From Carettochelys insculpta (Eukaryota; Chordata; Testudines; Carettochelyidae), in assembly GCF_033958435.1 (NCBI RefSeq), contig NC_134138.1, forward strand, positions 267,135,798 to 267,199,797: a stretch of DNA of 64,000 nt, read 5' to 3'. Of the stretch, positions 32,185-43,469 are shown one piece after another. The number at the start of each line of letters is the position of its first letter. Within the stretch, counting starts at the first letter, position 1. A program made the translations under genes and the position numbers. The notes under the pieces were generated by a model that searched no databases, had not been told where the DNA came from, and worked only from the letters and a program-made list of their open reading frames with translations.

Positions 32185-32795
32185 TGATGTAAATTGATGT
32201 TAGGGGCGCTTTTGATACAGTCCAACAGGATTTTCTAAAAAGCAAACTAGAGTTATGTGAAAAGTATAATGTGGACACATCACTGGTTTGAAAGCTTGCA
32301 CAGAAAGGGTGGCTGTCTATAGTTTGCTGTCAAACCAGAAGGATGTGTTTAGTGGGGTCCCTCAGTGGTCTGTCATGGGGACAGTACTGTTCACCATTTT
32401 CATTAAGGACTTGGATAATGGAGCGGAAAATATGCTTATAACATTTGAAGATGGCACTGTTCTGAGAGGGCTTGTTAGCACTTTGGAGGACTTGGGTTAG
32501 AAGTCAAACTGATCTTGATAAATTGGAGCATTGGTCTGGAACCTAGGAAATGAAATTCAATGAAAAACAAGTGTAAAGTTCTTCACTTAGGAGGAAACAA
32601 AAATTAAATGCACAACTCCAAAATGGTGCATAACTATCTAGGCAGCAGTACAGTATTGCTCTAAAAGATCTAGGGAATATTGTGGATCACAAATTGAATA
32701 TGAGCCAACAATGTGATGCAGTCGTTGTTGTTGTTGTTGTTTTTTAAAAAAAGCTAATAGCATTCTGAGGTGTATTAACAGCAATGTCATATACA
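32185..32795 (+). pseudogene. CR1 LINE reverse transcriptase fragment
   Basis: The reading includes GAFDTVQ-like text (RGAFDTVQQDFLKSKLE in broken frame), then FSGVPQWSVMGTVLFTIFIK and DLDNGAENMLITFEDGTVLR. The catalytic FADDT box has become FEDGT. A (GTT)n run occurs at 32724-32748. The fragment ends at AGGTGTATTAACAGC, the same CR1 region that was the insertion target at 439-451. Confidence 0.88.
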
Positions 32796-32799
32796 AAGG

Positions 32800-33140
32800 T
32801 ACTTTTACACTGCACACCAATGGCAGTGGCATGTGAGGTATATATGGAGCCACCTGACACAGTGTAAAAGTTGTGTCCACATTGTAATAGGTAGGCACAT
32901 GTGTGGGTGAGAGGCTCTGGCAAGGGGAAGGCCACAGGGAAAAGCTCCAACTGGAGGAAGCTGCCAGAGCATTTCCCTGCTATCATGCTCTCCCCCACCA
33001 CGCTCCTTACAGTGCCTTTCCCTATGGTGGAGAAAGACTCCAGCAGTGCGGAGGCAGTGAGACAGTGCACTGCTCAGAATAGCAGTGTAACCTGGGCACC
33101 ACTGGCAGGGCATGTAGAGAGCCACCCAGGGGGTACATAA
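32800..33140. repeat. Unclassified DNA repeat shared with 20240-20825
   Basis: ACTCCAGCAGTGCGGAGGCA and GGCATGTAGAGAGCCACCC have close counterparts at 20605-20700. TTTTACACTGCACACC near the left is matched by AGCAGTGTAACCTGGGCACC near the right, possibly degraded inverted ends. Confidence 0.4.
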
Positions 33141-33795
33141 TCAAATATATTAAACCACCTCTATTGGCACCTCTGTCTGGGACAGTTCTACACATTTGTC
33201 GCCTGTCTCTCTCCCTCACTTCTTCTGCAGCCAAGTCTGATACAGAGCATTCAGTGGCTCCTCGGCAGTGGCTTTGTGTTCCTTTAGCCCAGTTGGTTGT
33301 TCAGTCCAGTGGCACAACTGGCTGCTTGACAAGCTGCCTGCTTCTGAGGTTGTTCATTGTTACTGTTATTTTTCGTGTCTTTTGCTAACTGCTGTTCAGT
33401 GTTTGCCTGCCTAATTGTACCTTTACACTTGACTTTCAGAGTTTATACTCCTTTCTCTTTTCCACACTGGGATTTGATTTCAAATTTTTAAAGGACGTCT
33501 TCTTGTTTCCAACTGCCTCTTTTACAGTTAACAATGGTTGCAGTTTTTCAGTCCTCACAGGTGTTTTTTTTTTTTTTAAATTTGGGGTATACATATAGCT
33601 TAGGCCTCTATTACAATGTTTTTTTGAAAGTTTCTGGCTAGCTGTTCATTGTTTTGATTGTTTCTTTGAATTTCAGTTTAACTAGACTCCTCCTTTTTGT
33701 GCATTTCCCCTTTTTGAAGCTATTTGCTACTGTGTGGTGCATGTCTTCAGTCTTTTTCCTTCAAGAAGGATGTTAAATGTTATTATAGTTGCTAC
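33141..33795. other. Unassigned T-rich DNA
   Basis: No recognised element. A T-run of about 13 lies near 33565-33578. Confidence 0.5.
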
Positions 33796-33797
33796 TA

Positions 33798-34765
33798 GCA
33801 GATGTACCCCGCATTGCCTGGGTCCTCAACTGAAGGGCTTTTTTCTGCTCCTGGCCCCACCCCCTGCCTGTTCCTAGGTTGTGGGATTGGGTCAGGTCGT
33901 ACTCCCAGCCCACCCTGTGCACATGCTCAGAAGATGTGGGGGCAGTTTAGAATGCAGCTCCCTGCCCCCATGCCTGTCCACAGAGAGGGGGCCAGTTTGT
34001 GTCATGACTCCCAGCCCCTATCACCTGTCCCCAAAGGGGCCCAGTTCAGCCACAACTCCTGGTTCCCTCCACCTGAACCCAGGTATGAGGGCTGGGTCAG
34101 GCTGTGGCTGCTGGCCCTGCTGCCTGTCTTAGAGGGGGCTGGTGGCTTGGGCTGCAGCTTCCAGTCCCCCTGCGTGTCCACGTGAGGGGTGGGCCCCAGG
34201 GTGAGCTGCCCCCCCCAGCTCTGGGATTGGTGGGAAGTTTGTGGGGACGGGGCAGGGCCATGGCACTGGGCCTGGCCTCAGCCTGACCTCTGGTGGCAGG
34301 GCGGTTGGGGCCAGGCTGCAGCACTGGGCTTTCCCCACCCCCAGCATGAACTTGGGTGGGGAGAAAGGGAGGGCAGGGCTGGGTTTCCTGGCTACAGTGT
34401 CAGGGAGGGCTAGTTAAGGGGGCGGGTGGCTTGTGGGAGTGCCTGTGGGACATAGGGAGCACTTACCTACCTAGAGAAAAACAGGGTCAATAGCCCCATC
34501 TCCATATGACCACTGTTTTCCTGCTGCGGCTGCCCCCACTGGTCACTCTCCAGTATTTCTGTTCTCTGCACTTGCTGCCACCAGTGGTGAGTCCGAAGTA
34601 TGTCGTCCCTCCTGTTGGTGCCCCCCACTTTCTGTGTTCTGGGAAGTCCTGGGATTTCAGGCATTTCCCACTTTCCAGGCACAATTAGACCCTGACCTTG
34701 GTTTAAGTTAAGTTAAAAGGAAGATAGACACCAAATTTCGTGATCGTAGCTCTTATGGTTTAAGA
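33798..34765. repeat. Unclassified GC-rich repeat
   Basis: It starts AGCAGATGTACCCCGCATTG and ends near ACCAAATTTCGTGATCGTAG. I recall both as borders of a recurrent turtle repeat but cannot name the class. The interior is GC-rich with imperfect repeats of CAGGCTG/GGGGCC words. There is no coding evidence. Confidence 0.4.
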
Positions 34766-34960
34766 CAGGGTGAGCAAATCGTTTGTAACGGACGCCGCTT
34801 TTTGTCCCCACAATTAGCAGGACCTCCCGACCTGCCTAATGTAATGGGAATTGATGGAAATTTTGTTTATGTTCAGATGAAAAAAAAACTCTTTTGGAAA
34901 GTGTAAGAAAATAAGTATGTAGAATGTAAAACTTTATTGATCAGTGTATAAATGTGACAA

Positions 34961-35180
34961 GTATCAGAGGGATAGGCGTGTTGGTCTGTATCCACAAAAA
35001 CAATGAGAAGCCCCACGACACCTTATAGACTAACACATCTTTGGAGCATAAGCTTTCATGGGCAAAGGTCCACGTCATCAGATGAATGTCATCTGCCAAA
35101 GAGGGTCCTTGCCCGCGAAAGCTTTATGCTCCAAAGATGTGTTAGTCTATAAGGTGCCACAGAACTTCTTGTTGTTTTTA
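34961..35180. mobile_element. Penelope-like element terminal dimer
   Basis: GTATCAGAGGGATAGGCGTG leads into CCTTATAGACTAACACATCT, and an inverted copy of that half follows to CTATAAGGTGCCACAGAAC. A target duplication is not clear. Confidence 0.72.
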
Positions 35181-35425
35181 TGTAAATATGAATACACAGA
35201 CATGAACACAGTAACATATTACAGCATTTTTAATGAGATGGATGAGCCTGAGACCAACCGGACACTAGTGCTACGCCCCCACTTATGAAATTTCATGTCT
35301 CCCCCAAGGGAGCTCCCCCACACTTTGCTCACCCCAGTTTAAGAGGAGTTCTTGAATAACTGTAGCATGGACAGATGCACTCTTAAAATATATAGTAGAT
35401 TATACATTATAATTGCTATTAGTGA

Positions 35426-35955
35426 GTGATTCAGCAATATTCACCTCTTGGATCAGATCCTGCATGCCACTTAGGAGTATATCAAGAGTTGCCGCTTTTT
35501 GTGGAATTTGTGGCTTCCAGGACTGGGTACACCATGAAGCAGTCATTAATAATGGCTACAGATTTTATCTTTGAGTCCTGTCCTGAGGTGACATGTCCCC
35601 AAATAAAATAGGGATAATTGATATCCCCCACTATTTTGGGGTTTTCTACTTTTATAGCCTCTCTAATCTCCTGGAATATTTCACAAGCACCATCGCCATC
35701 CAGGTCAGGTGGCTGGCACTGTATTCCTAATGCTACACTCTTATTATTCATGCCTGAATTTTCTAGCTGTGGAGATTGTATGGCACAGTTTGATTCATTT
35801 AAGATTTTTACTACGTGTGACTCTGTTTTCTTTCAACTATAGTAGCTACCCACATGAGTGAGACCTCTTCTATCCCTCCGATACATATTTTTAAACTGGT
35901 TTTACCACATCTCTTTGATTATTATCATTCCACCAAGTTTTTGGGATGCCTATTA
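35426..35955 (-). pseudogene. CR1 LINE endonuclease segment, inverted
   Basis: The minus strand reads IGIPETWWDDNNQRDVV (after 35955), LNESNCAIQSPQLEN, GIQCQPPDLDGDGACEIFQE, VENPKIVGDINYPYFIWGHV, NDCFMVYPVLEATNS and, in another frame, GMQDLIQEVNIAESLT. These are the ETWWD, RPP, GDFNYP and EPT stations of a CR1-type apurinic endonuclease, in correct order. It faces away from the reverse transcriptase part that starts at about 35960 on the plus strand. Confidence 0.78.
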
Positions 35956-35959
35956 TATT

Positions 35960-37254
35960 AAATAGAATGGAATAAAAGGTAAGTTTTCCAAGGGAAGAGA
36001 AGTAAATAGTGAGTCCCCCACAGATCTGTACTGGGACCAGTGCTGGTCAAAATAGTCACAAATGTGCTGGGAAAAGAGGTAAACAGTGAGGTAGCGAAAT
36101 GTGCATGCAGACTATTCCGCAGTGCCAACTGCAGAGAGTTACAAAGGGAGAAGCAATCACAAAACTGGGTGACTGAATTTCATCTGCCATTTTCTTGCCC
36201 AGTGTTGATAAATGAAGAGTCATGCACACTGGAAAACATAATCCCAAGTACAGGTACACAGTGGTGGAATCTAAATTAGCTGTTACTACTAAGAAACAGA
36301 TCTTGGACAGAAAGCTCTGAAAACATATGTTCAATGTGTAGCTACAGTGAAAAACTAACAGAACATTAGGACCTGTTAGCACAGGGATAGATAATAAAAA
36401 GAAAAGATCATAAAGCCACTATATAAATCCACTGCATGCCCACACCTTTAGCACCACATGCAGTTTTGTTCACTCCATCTCAAAAGAAAAAGATACATTC
36501 GAATTCAAAACAGTGCAGAGAAGTGTGGAGGTGATGCATGGGGAATGCACAGGAAGGGGTCATGTGCATCTCCACGTCATCTCCTAGCCCCACATTTGCC
36601 ATCAGCATCATGGGCTTTTGGTGACTGTGGGGGTCACCCTGCTTATCCCCCAGAGTGGCATGGTGCAAGCTCACAGGGCTCTCAGGCCATGCCACTCTGG
36701 GGGAGGGGAGTACCCCTGCACTTGCCAGAAGTGGCGCGATTCATCCACAGGAAGAGCTGGGTGGGGTGGAGCAGGGGAGGAGGCAGAGAAGGGGCGGGTA
36801 GAAGGCTGGGCATGTGTGGAGCAGGCCGGGGTTGAGAGGTGTGGGCAGCACAAGGATAGGGGGAGGGTGGGGCATGGGTGGGACAGGGACATGGGCACAT
36901 GGCCACTGCGCACACCCCCCACCCTCCAGAATCCCTTCACCTGTCACCTCTGGAGAAGGACAACAATAATGTTCAGAGATCTGTAGCGGCTTACGATGGG
37001 AGCTTAATAGAACGGGAACTGTTCAGCTTAGGAAACAAAGACAACTAAAGGGGAAATATCATATTCCTAGAGGTCTATAAGATCATGAATGGTACGGGGA
37101 AAGTGAATGTGTACCTGTTTATTCCTTGGCATAACACAAGAATCAGGATCACCCAATGACACTAGTAAGTAACAGGTTTTAAACAAACAAAAGGAAGAAT
37201 TTCCTCCCACAATGCACCCTTGTTTCCTGAGGGTGTTGGGAGCATCAAAAGTAC
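35960..37254 (+). pseudogene. CR1 LINE reverse transcriptase, interrupted and decayed
   Basis: The plus strand reads decayed RT text: KRVMHTGKHNPKYR-like words near 36200-36260, AHTFSTTCSFVHSIS near 36440-36480, FKTVQRSV at about 36510, and IIFLEVYKIMNGTGKVN at 37060-37110. HNTRIRIT at 37130-37160 and FKQTKGRISS at 37180-37205 follow. The 3' UTR resumes at 38030 after a PLE. An unclassified insertion (36529-36953) splits the region after CAGAGAAG. Many frameshifts are present. Confidence 0.8.
36529..36953. mobile_element. Unclassified GC-rich insertion in CR1
   Basis: GAGAAG occurs at both borders (about 36523-36528 and 36954-36959). The CR1 frame continues across it, so it is a true insertion. 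The interior contains an inverted pair (CCCCCAGAGTGGCATGG and CCATGCCACTCTGGGGG near 36650-36705). I cannot assign a class. Confidence 0.55.
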
Positions 37255-38025
37255 AAACTACAGCCTATACTGGAACATGATCCCTCACTCTCACAGGCCT
37301 TGGGGTGACAGGCCTGTCCTCTCCTACTGAGAGCCACCCAACCTCATAACCATAGAAACACTAACCTAAGATCTGTTCCTGCAACAAACCTTGTTGCCAG
37401 CTCTGTCCACATATCTACACTAGTGACGCCATCACCGGGCCTCACCAAGTCAGCCACACCATTCGGGTGACATGTGTGACATATGCCATCAAGTGCCAGC
37501 AATGCCCCTCTGACATGTACATTGGACAATCCGGACAGTCTCTGTGCCAAAGGATGAATGGACATAAATCCAACATCAGGAATTGGAATACACATAAACC
37601 TATAGGGGGAGACTTTAACCTGTCTGGATGTCAGTAAAGGATTGCAGAGGCAGACATCTGAATTTGCAAATTTGACACTTTTAAATTAGGCATTAACAGG
37701 GATCTCAATTATCTTGAGCATTATATGGGCAATTTTCCTGCCTTTGACATTCACAGGAATAACACACTTCTCCCTCAACTTAATTTGGGCCGTTTTCCTG
37801 CCTTTGACATTCACAGGAATAACACACTTCTCCCTCAACTTAATTTGTTTCTATTGGTCCTATTTATTCCTCCTTCCTGCCCACCCCACCCCCACTATAT
37901 AAACCCTGGATTCTAACTGCCTACTTCAAATGTGAGGAATTGGGTCTTATGGATGAAGGTCCATTACCTAATAAATAAATTTGTTATTTACGGTGCTACA
38001 GGATTACGTGTGGTTTCAGAAAGGA
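37255..38025 (+). pseudogene. Penelope-like element with GIY-YIG endonuclease, nested in CR1
   Basis: The plus strand reads a C-terminal PLE segment. A Cys-rich lead comes first (CNKPCCQLCPHI), then the GIY-YIG nuclease (VTYAIKCQQCPSDMYIGQSG, QSLCQRMNGHKSNI). LNYLEHYMGN near 37705-37735 and a tail with FPAFDIHRNNTLLPQLN repeated twice follow. In PLEs this nuclease cuts the target. The sequence ends with the PLE terminus (AATAAATTTGTTATTTACGG). The YIG is intact but the first motif is CVTYAIK. There are no full-length RT remains. It interrupts CR1 between about 37254 and 38026. Confidence 0.82.
37727..37846 (+). repeat. 60-bp tandem duplication inside the PLE
   Basis: GGGCAATTTTCCTGCCTTTG at 37727 and GGGCCGTTTTCCTGCCTTTG at 37787 start two near-identical 60-bp units. 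The duplication is in frame and doubles a 20-residue segment. Confidence 0.95.
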
Positions 38026-38285
38026 ATTTGGTAAGGTCATAGAGGATAGGTCCATTAGTAAGTAGTAACCAAGAGAGTCTGGGATGCAACCACATGTTCT
38101 GGATGACATACACAAACCTCTGACTGTGTCTGTGTCTGAATCACAGGGGGTGAGTCACTTGATACCTGCCCTGTTCTGATCATTTCCTCTGATGCCTGTA
38201 GCACTGGCCACCACCAGAAGACAGAAGACTGGGCCAGATGGAGAACTGGTCTGACCCATTCTTGTGCTCTTACATAACCTAAGCC
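38026..38285 (+). repeat. CR1 LINE 3' UTR, continuation of 35960-37254
   Basis: AGGTCATAGAGGATAGGTCC and the later GCACTGGCCACCACCAGAAG ... GGTCTGACCCATTCTTGTGC are the known 3' UTR wording of abundant reptile CR1 copies. It completes the copy broken by the PLE. Confidence 0.88.
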
Positions 38286-38743
38286 TTCAAGCCTATCATT
38301 TCTCTCGGGAGCACTGCCTTGCCTTCCACACTTCTGCTTGTAGCTGTGCTAAGGAGGGTGTTGTGTATGTACGCTGAGCCTGGCTGAAAGGAGAGGGCAG
38401 TCTAAACACACCTGAGACATGGGAGCGAACTTTTCCATTCAATTTGGCACCAGTGTGGTCTCACCTGGATTATCGGACCCACTTCTAAGTCCCCTCTGCA
38501 GTTTAAAGGCAGTAGCGGCTAATGAGCAGTGCACCGTGGCATGGTCCTTTAGTCTGAAAGGTGCATATAAGGACCAAAGGGGGATGTGGAGAGAGAGGGA
38601 GTAGCCCCAGGAGTGATCAATGCTTGGGATACAAACTGGTCACTATATCTTTAAGGCCCAGGGCAAGGCCCTACTCTCTCCCAACCAGCTGGGAATGAAC
38701 TGGGAGAAGGGGACCAGCATAAATGCTGCCTCCTCCTCCCTAA

Positions 38744-39139
38744 GGCTGTGTCTACACGTGCCCCAAACTTCGAAATGGCCACACAAATGGCCATTTTGAA
38801 GTTTACTAATGAAGCGCTGAAATGCATTCGAAACTTCGAAATTGCCGCCGCGTGTCTCGTCCAGACGGGGCTCCTTTTCGAAAGGACCCCGCCTACTTCG
38901 AAGTCCCCTTATTCCCATGAGCTGATGGGAATAAGGGGACTTCGAAGTAGGCGGGGTCCTTTCGAAACGGAGCCCTGTCTGGACAAGACGCGCGGCGGCA
39001 AGCGGCGGCAATTTCGAAGCGCCGTGGCCACCTGCATGCTAATGAAGCACTGAATATGTATTTCAGCGCTTCATTAGTAAACTTCGAAATGGCCATTTGC
39101 GTGGCCATTTCGAAGTTTGAGGCACGTGTAGATGTAGCC
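38744..39139. mobile_element. Fold-back Harbinger-type MITE, TAA target duplication
   Basis: The ends are GGCTGTGTCTACACGTGCC and GGCTACATCTACACGTGCC. TAA flanks at 38741-38743 and 39140-39142. The arms (AAACTTCGAAATGGCCA, GTCTCGTCCAGACGGGG, AGGACCCCGCCTACTTCGAA) recur inverted around a centre near 38920. It is the same family as 6392-6827, with arms in somewhat better condition. Confidence 0.93.
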
Positions 39140-39297
39140 TAACAGAGCAGGTGCATGCAGCTATGGGAGGGAGTCAGACAGCTTCTGCTGAGCACTGAAG
39201 TAGCAGGGAGAAGGCTGCCTGTTGACTCCTCCTAGCCTGCCAATTGACTGAGGGAAAAGGAGCCTGCTGAAGGGGAAGCTGGCTCAAGCCCCACAGG

Positions 39298-39482
39298 CAG
39301 TGTTCCCTGTAAGCTGAGTGCTTGGGCAGCTGCCCAGGAGAGATTCAAGTGCCACAGAGCACCCACAGCCACTTGCAGTGGGCAGTACGGGCCTCTATTA
39401 GTGGTACACATTGCACATGCCTCGGTGCACATACCAAAATTTATTCCACCCATGGATGGTTAAAAAATGAGAGGGAGCCCTG
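39298..39482 (+). mobile_element. Nonautonomous DNA transposon of the CAGTGTTCCC family
   Basis: It starts CAGTGTTCCCTGTAAGCTG and ends GAGAGGGAGCCCTG, an imperfect inverted terminus. The body has GTACACATTGCACATGCCTC and TTTATTCCACCCATGGATGG. Confidence 0.75.
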
Positions 39483-39484
39483 CC

Positions 39485-40480
39485 CAGAGGTGGCTAAATT
39501 GTAATCCAGCCCCAAGCAGGGAGGCTGAGGTTCCTGCTGTGAGGGGAGATTGTTTCATTGGTGTATACCCTATTCCAGGAGGACACCTGAAAAGAGTGAC
39601 CACAAGCTGATACCTGGAGTGAGTTGACTAAAGACAGTGGAAGAACATCCAGGATGGATTTAGCTTATGAATTACTGTTTGCTGGTCTGCACATGAGTAT
39701 CTGAAGGTTACATAAGAAAGTAACAAGAATACAGGAAAAGTGAATATTTTTATGCTGTGCTTCAAATGGGAAGTTTTATTAGCTTGTATTGTCAGTTAAA
39801 GCTGCAAAGCCCACTGGTGCTTAAATGGTGATGTTTAAATCACTCTCCGTCCCTTGAGAAATGGAAGGTAATGGTGCCCCAGCTGGTCCATGATCATGCC
39901 AACTACCATTTGCTTATCTGAGCCGAGACACAGATGGTCTTGTTCTCTCTGTTTATTTTTGCTGAATGGCCTTTTCAGTGACCTTTTCTGTTTCATATCT
40001 TCTCCTACAAAAGGGTAGACACTGGTTTGCCAGTACACTTGGATGCATTTTCCCTCAAAAGGGAAGGCTGAGAGTCTCGACTGGAGTGAAGCCATGTTGA
40101 TTCAGTGTAGCCTTCCTGATCTACAAACTCTGAGGATCTGTTCCATTGATTCTCTCCCTCCAAACATTTCATGGAAAGAACAATGAGCACATATTGTTGA
40201 GCGTGTGACAAATGGCCGTCTTGTTGCCTTTCAAGCACAGGTTATGCACACTGTAAATAATAGCCCCATAAATCATGACTATAATATCATAGTTGGCAGT
40301 TCACATCTTCAGAGCAAACCTGCAGTATAATGTAAAAGGTGTTTTAATCATTGCATTTAAATGCAAAGAGGAGGAGAACACTAAACAATGTTTAATGGAA
40401 AGAGATTGATTAACAATTAAAGATTGGCTGAAATCTTGGCAGTCTAGTGGTACAGAGTAAGGCTTGGGAGATGTAGTTCC
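39485..40480. other. Unassigned AT-rich DNA
   Basis: No coding sequence or named repeat is seen. Confidence 0.5.
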
Positions 40481-40790
40481 AGGTCCACTGACGGGGGGAG
40501 CAAAAAGGGGGCAGTTGCCCCAGAACCCGGCATTTCCAAGGGGCCCGGAGCTCCAGCCACCACTGTGCTAAAGTAGTAGTGGTGGCAGCCAGAGATCTAG
40601 GCTCCTTTGAAATGCCACAACAGCACTGTGCTGTCACTCTGGGCACAGCTGAGGGGTCACGGCGAGGCGGGTATGGCTCACTGCCCTCAGTCTCATCCTT
40701 TCTGCCCTTGGCTTTGCCCTTGGAAGGGGTAGGGAGCTGGGCCCTCCTCTCACCTTGCCTCTAGGCCTGTGGTAGCTGTTGGCCCTGCTG
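40481..40790. repeat. Unclassified repeat shared with 52960-53130
   Basis: GGGGGGAGCAAAAAGGGGGC, CAGTTGCCCCAGAACCCGGC and GGGGCCCGGAGCTCCAGCC match GGGGGGACAAAGGGGTCAAC and TGCCCTGGGATTCAAAGGG at the second site. It is a known-looking reptile repeat of unknown class. Confidence 0.5.
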
Positions 40791-41639
40791 TGTCATTCCT
40801 CTTAGAATTCAGAAGAAAACAGGTACTTTATGTAGAGTACATTTTGAAAAAAATCTAGCTTCACTTAGCGATAATTTGTTAAATTAACCAGCTGTGAAGA
40901 GGAAAGGACTTTCCTTCCACAACACTGGAAGGCCATGCTTTGCCAGGCTTTGAAATAGGAGCTTTGTTTCCTAAGGTCTAAGCTGTATCAGTGACCTGCA
41001 GCTCGCGGTGGGGACCCCTGGCGCAATAGCAGTTTCTCTCTATTCAATTACAGGGATAATGGCTGGTATATCCCAGAACTGCTTTGAAAATTCAATGTGC
41101 CCCTTGTTACGGCAGAGGTGGGGATGAACTGCCTGACTTTTAGTTGTATCACGGGAGGAGAACCAGGCACTGTCTCTTCGGGTGATACACAAGGCTTTGT
41201 CTACACCGGCAAGTTTTGTCCAGGAAAAGTCCCTTTTGTCAACAAAACTACATGAGCATTCACACTGCAATGGGACTTTTGTCAGGAAATACGCTCATTT
41301 TCATCAACAAAAATCTTCCAGCTCCACAAGGGACTTTTTTCTTTTCCCTTCCTTGTGTTGCAGAGAAACTCACAGCGTAAACATCTCAAAGCGTCTGTGG
41401 CCTCCAGCAAGTAGTTCACAATTCCCAATCAGCCACTGTAGTCAGCAATTTGAACTCCACTGCTCTGCAGCCAAGGGACCCACCCTGCCCCCTTGCAAGC
41501 CTGGCTAAATTTAAATCCCATTTTGTGTTGGCTGGCTTTTCTGTGTGAGTTCATTGAGGACAGTGACTTTCTGGTTTCATACACGTGGTCATTGAGGCAT
41601 TTGATGCAATGCAATAGGTACACCACACATGCAGGTATT

Positions 41640-43405
41640 ACAAATCATGATGCCCTATGCAGCCTGAGCACCTGGAGCCCCCCAAACCTATGGGCTGCCT
41701 CAGCAGGAACCAAGGTGCATTTTCCAAGGTGCCCATGCCTGGCCATCTCACCAAATGCCCCACCCATTGGGACCACCATGGAGCAGCTGGATCTGATCAG
41801 TGTATTTTTTGTGAGAAGAGTCTGTTCAGCCCCAGCTGCGAGTGCCCTTTTCTTGTGTGAAAAGGGGTCAGAGGGGACCATGCTACAGCACAGATTAAGG
41901 AATCATAGAATATTAGAATTGGAAGAGACCGTGAGAGGTTATCAAGTCCACTCCCTAGCATTCATGGCAGGACCGAGCACCATCTAAATCATCCCTGACA
42001 GGTGTTTGTCTAACCAGCTCTTAAAAATCTCCAGTGACAGAAATACCATAGCTTCCTTTATTCCAGTGCTTAACCACCCTGACAGTTTACAGGTTTTTCC
42101 TGATGTCCAAACTAAAGCTCCCTTGCTGCAGTCTCAGCCCACTGCATCTTGTCCTATCTTCAGAGGTTAGAAACTCAAAGAACTCAGACAAGACTATAAT
42201 AAGGTGCTTCACTGAAGACCTGCTAGTACTGTAAGCAGCTGACCACTGTCCTCCGCAGTGACGCCACCTCCACTGCCAAGAGCCCCATGGATACTTTCAA
42301 GGGCATGGAGGCCCTAACTTGGAGGATGAGATAACAGATGAGAACATTGAGACAGACAAGGACCAGAGGCACTCCCTTCTGTCGAGTGTGTCTGGCAGCC
42401 AAGACCTGTTCTCCACTGCTGACTGACATAGCCAGTCTGAGCAAATGGGATGAGATTCAGAGTAAGTGGCTGTGGCTTGTGGAATACAGGACTGAAGGCC
42501 TGGAAAGTGGGAGGCTTTCTGAGAGCTGCATGTGGCCCTATGTAGCTAATGAGTATGACCAAGGAGGGTGTTGATGCTTGCTGTGATCTCAGGGGAATCC
42601 TGCAGACAGAGGCTATCGAAACTTTTGGAGAGATATTTGTTAAGTTTTCTGCCACAGAGTTTGTGGCAGTGCAGCTTTTCCCTTCCCCACTTGAAGGACA
42701 CTAGCCTGTACCACTCGTCAATCACTTGGGCAGGAACCAAAGTGCAACACAGGTAGGCTGCACATGGCATAGGGCTAAAGCCACAAGCCTGGAGAAGTTG
42801 TGTCCAGGTTTCCTTACTCACCCTGAGCAGGGAGATGTCTGTCAGGGCATTACCCACCTGTAGAGAAGTGTGGTATAATTAGAACTGTGCTCCCACGACA
42901 GGAATTTTCTAGCCCCAGCTGGAATTTCTTTCATCCATATGCACAACCACCAGGTCCTTACCCCCACACGTCACCATGATTATGGTGCTTGATGAGATGG
43001 GTTCCTTGCATGGGTCGGAGGGAGTGGAAATGTTGGAAAAGGGGGTCGTAAGTAAAATGTTACAACCCAGAGCTCAGTGTTAAAACTGCTTGTTTTTGTG
43101 AAGCAACAGACTTCTACGGCTACTCTCCTGAGACTCCTTTTTGTGTATTGTGCTGAGCAGCAAAGCTCTTGAGGTCCCTGCCACAGATTCTGTCAGAAAG
43201 GTTGCAACAAATAAGGAAGTTCCCTAAAAGAAACAGGGAGGATTTGTTCTGTGAAGTGCTAAACCGATCAGCGAGTGAGTGCAGGTGTTGGGAACACCGC
43301 TTGGAAAGGGATCTGAGGAACTGCAAAGACAATGAGGCCTTCACCAGACTGGCCACAGAATGCATGATTAGGGTGATGGAGGAGCTGATGGAGAGGCACC
43401 ATGAG
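41640..43405 (+). pseudogene. Harbinger SANT-type accessory gene, broken
   Basis: Around 41760-41830 the frame reads WTTMEQLDLISVF, a first SANT helix as in the WT..E..DLI.(I/V)(W/F)GEE pattern, with PQLR following. After a CR1 insertion (41896-42190) the text resumes with TAKSPMDTFKGMEA and LEDEITDENIETDKDQRHSL (42270-42370), then SGSQDLFSTAD. A last exon at 43165-43405 reads SERLQQIRKFPKRNREDLFC, EVLNRSASECRCWEHRLERD and VMEELMERHH, a charged helical C-terminus. The gene has frameshifts and stops and is not functional. Confidence 0.72.
41896..42190 (-). repeat. CR1 LINE 3' end, antisense, nested
   Basis: It begins ATCATAGAATATTAGAATTG (complement of the CR1 terminus). It continues through CTTAAAAATCTCCAGTGACA, TTTCCTGATGTCCAAACTAA and CTTGCTGCAGTCTCAGCCC to GAAACTCAAAG. 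Confidence 0.9.
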
Positions 43406-43469
43406 CCATCGCTGGTTTTCCCTGCCCCCGTGGTATCCCTGGTAACATTGTCCTCAGCGAGGCCTCACC

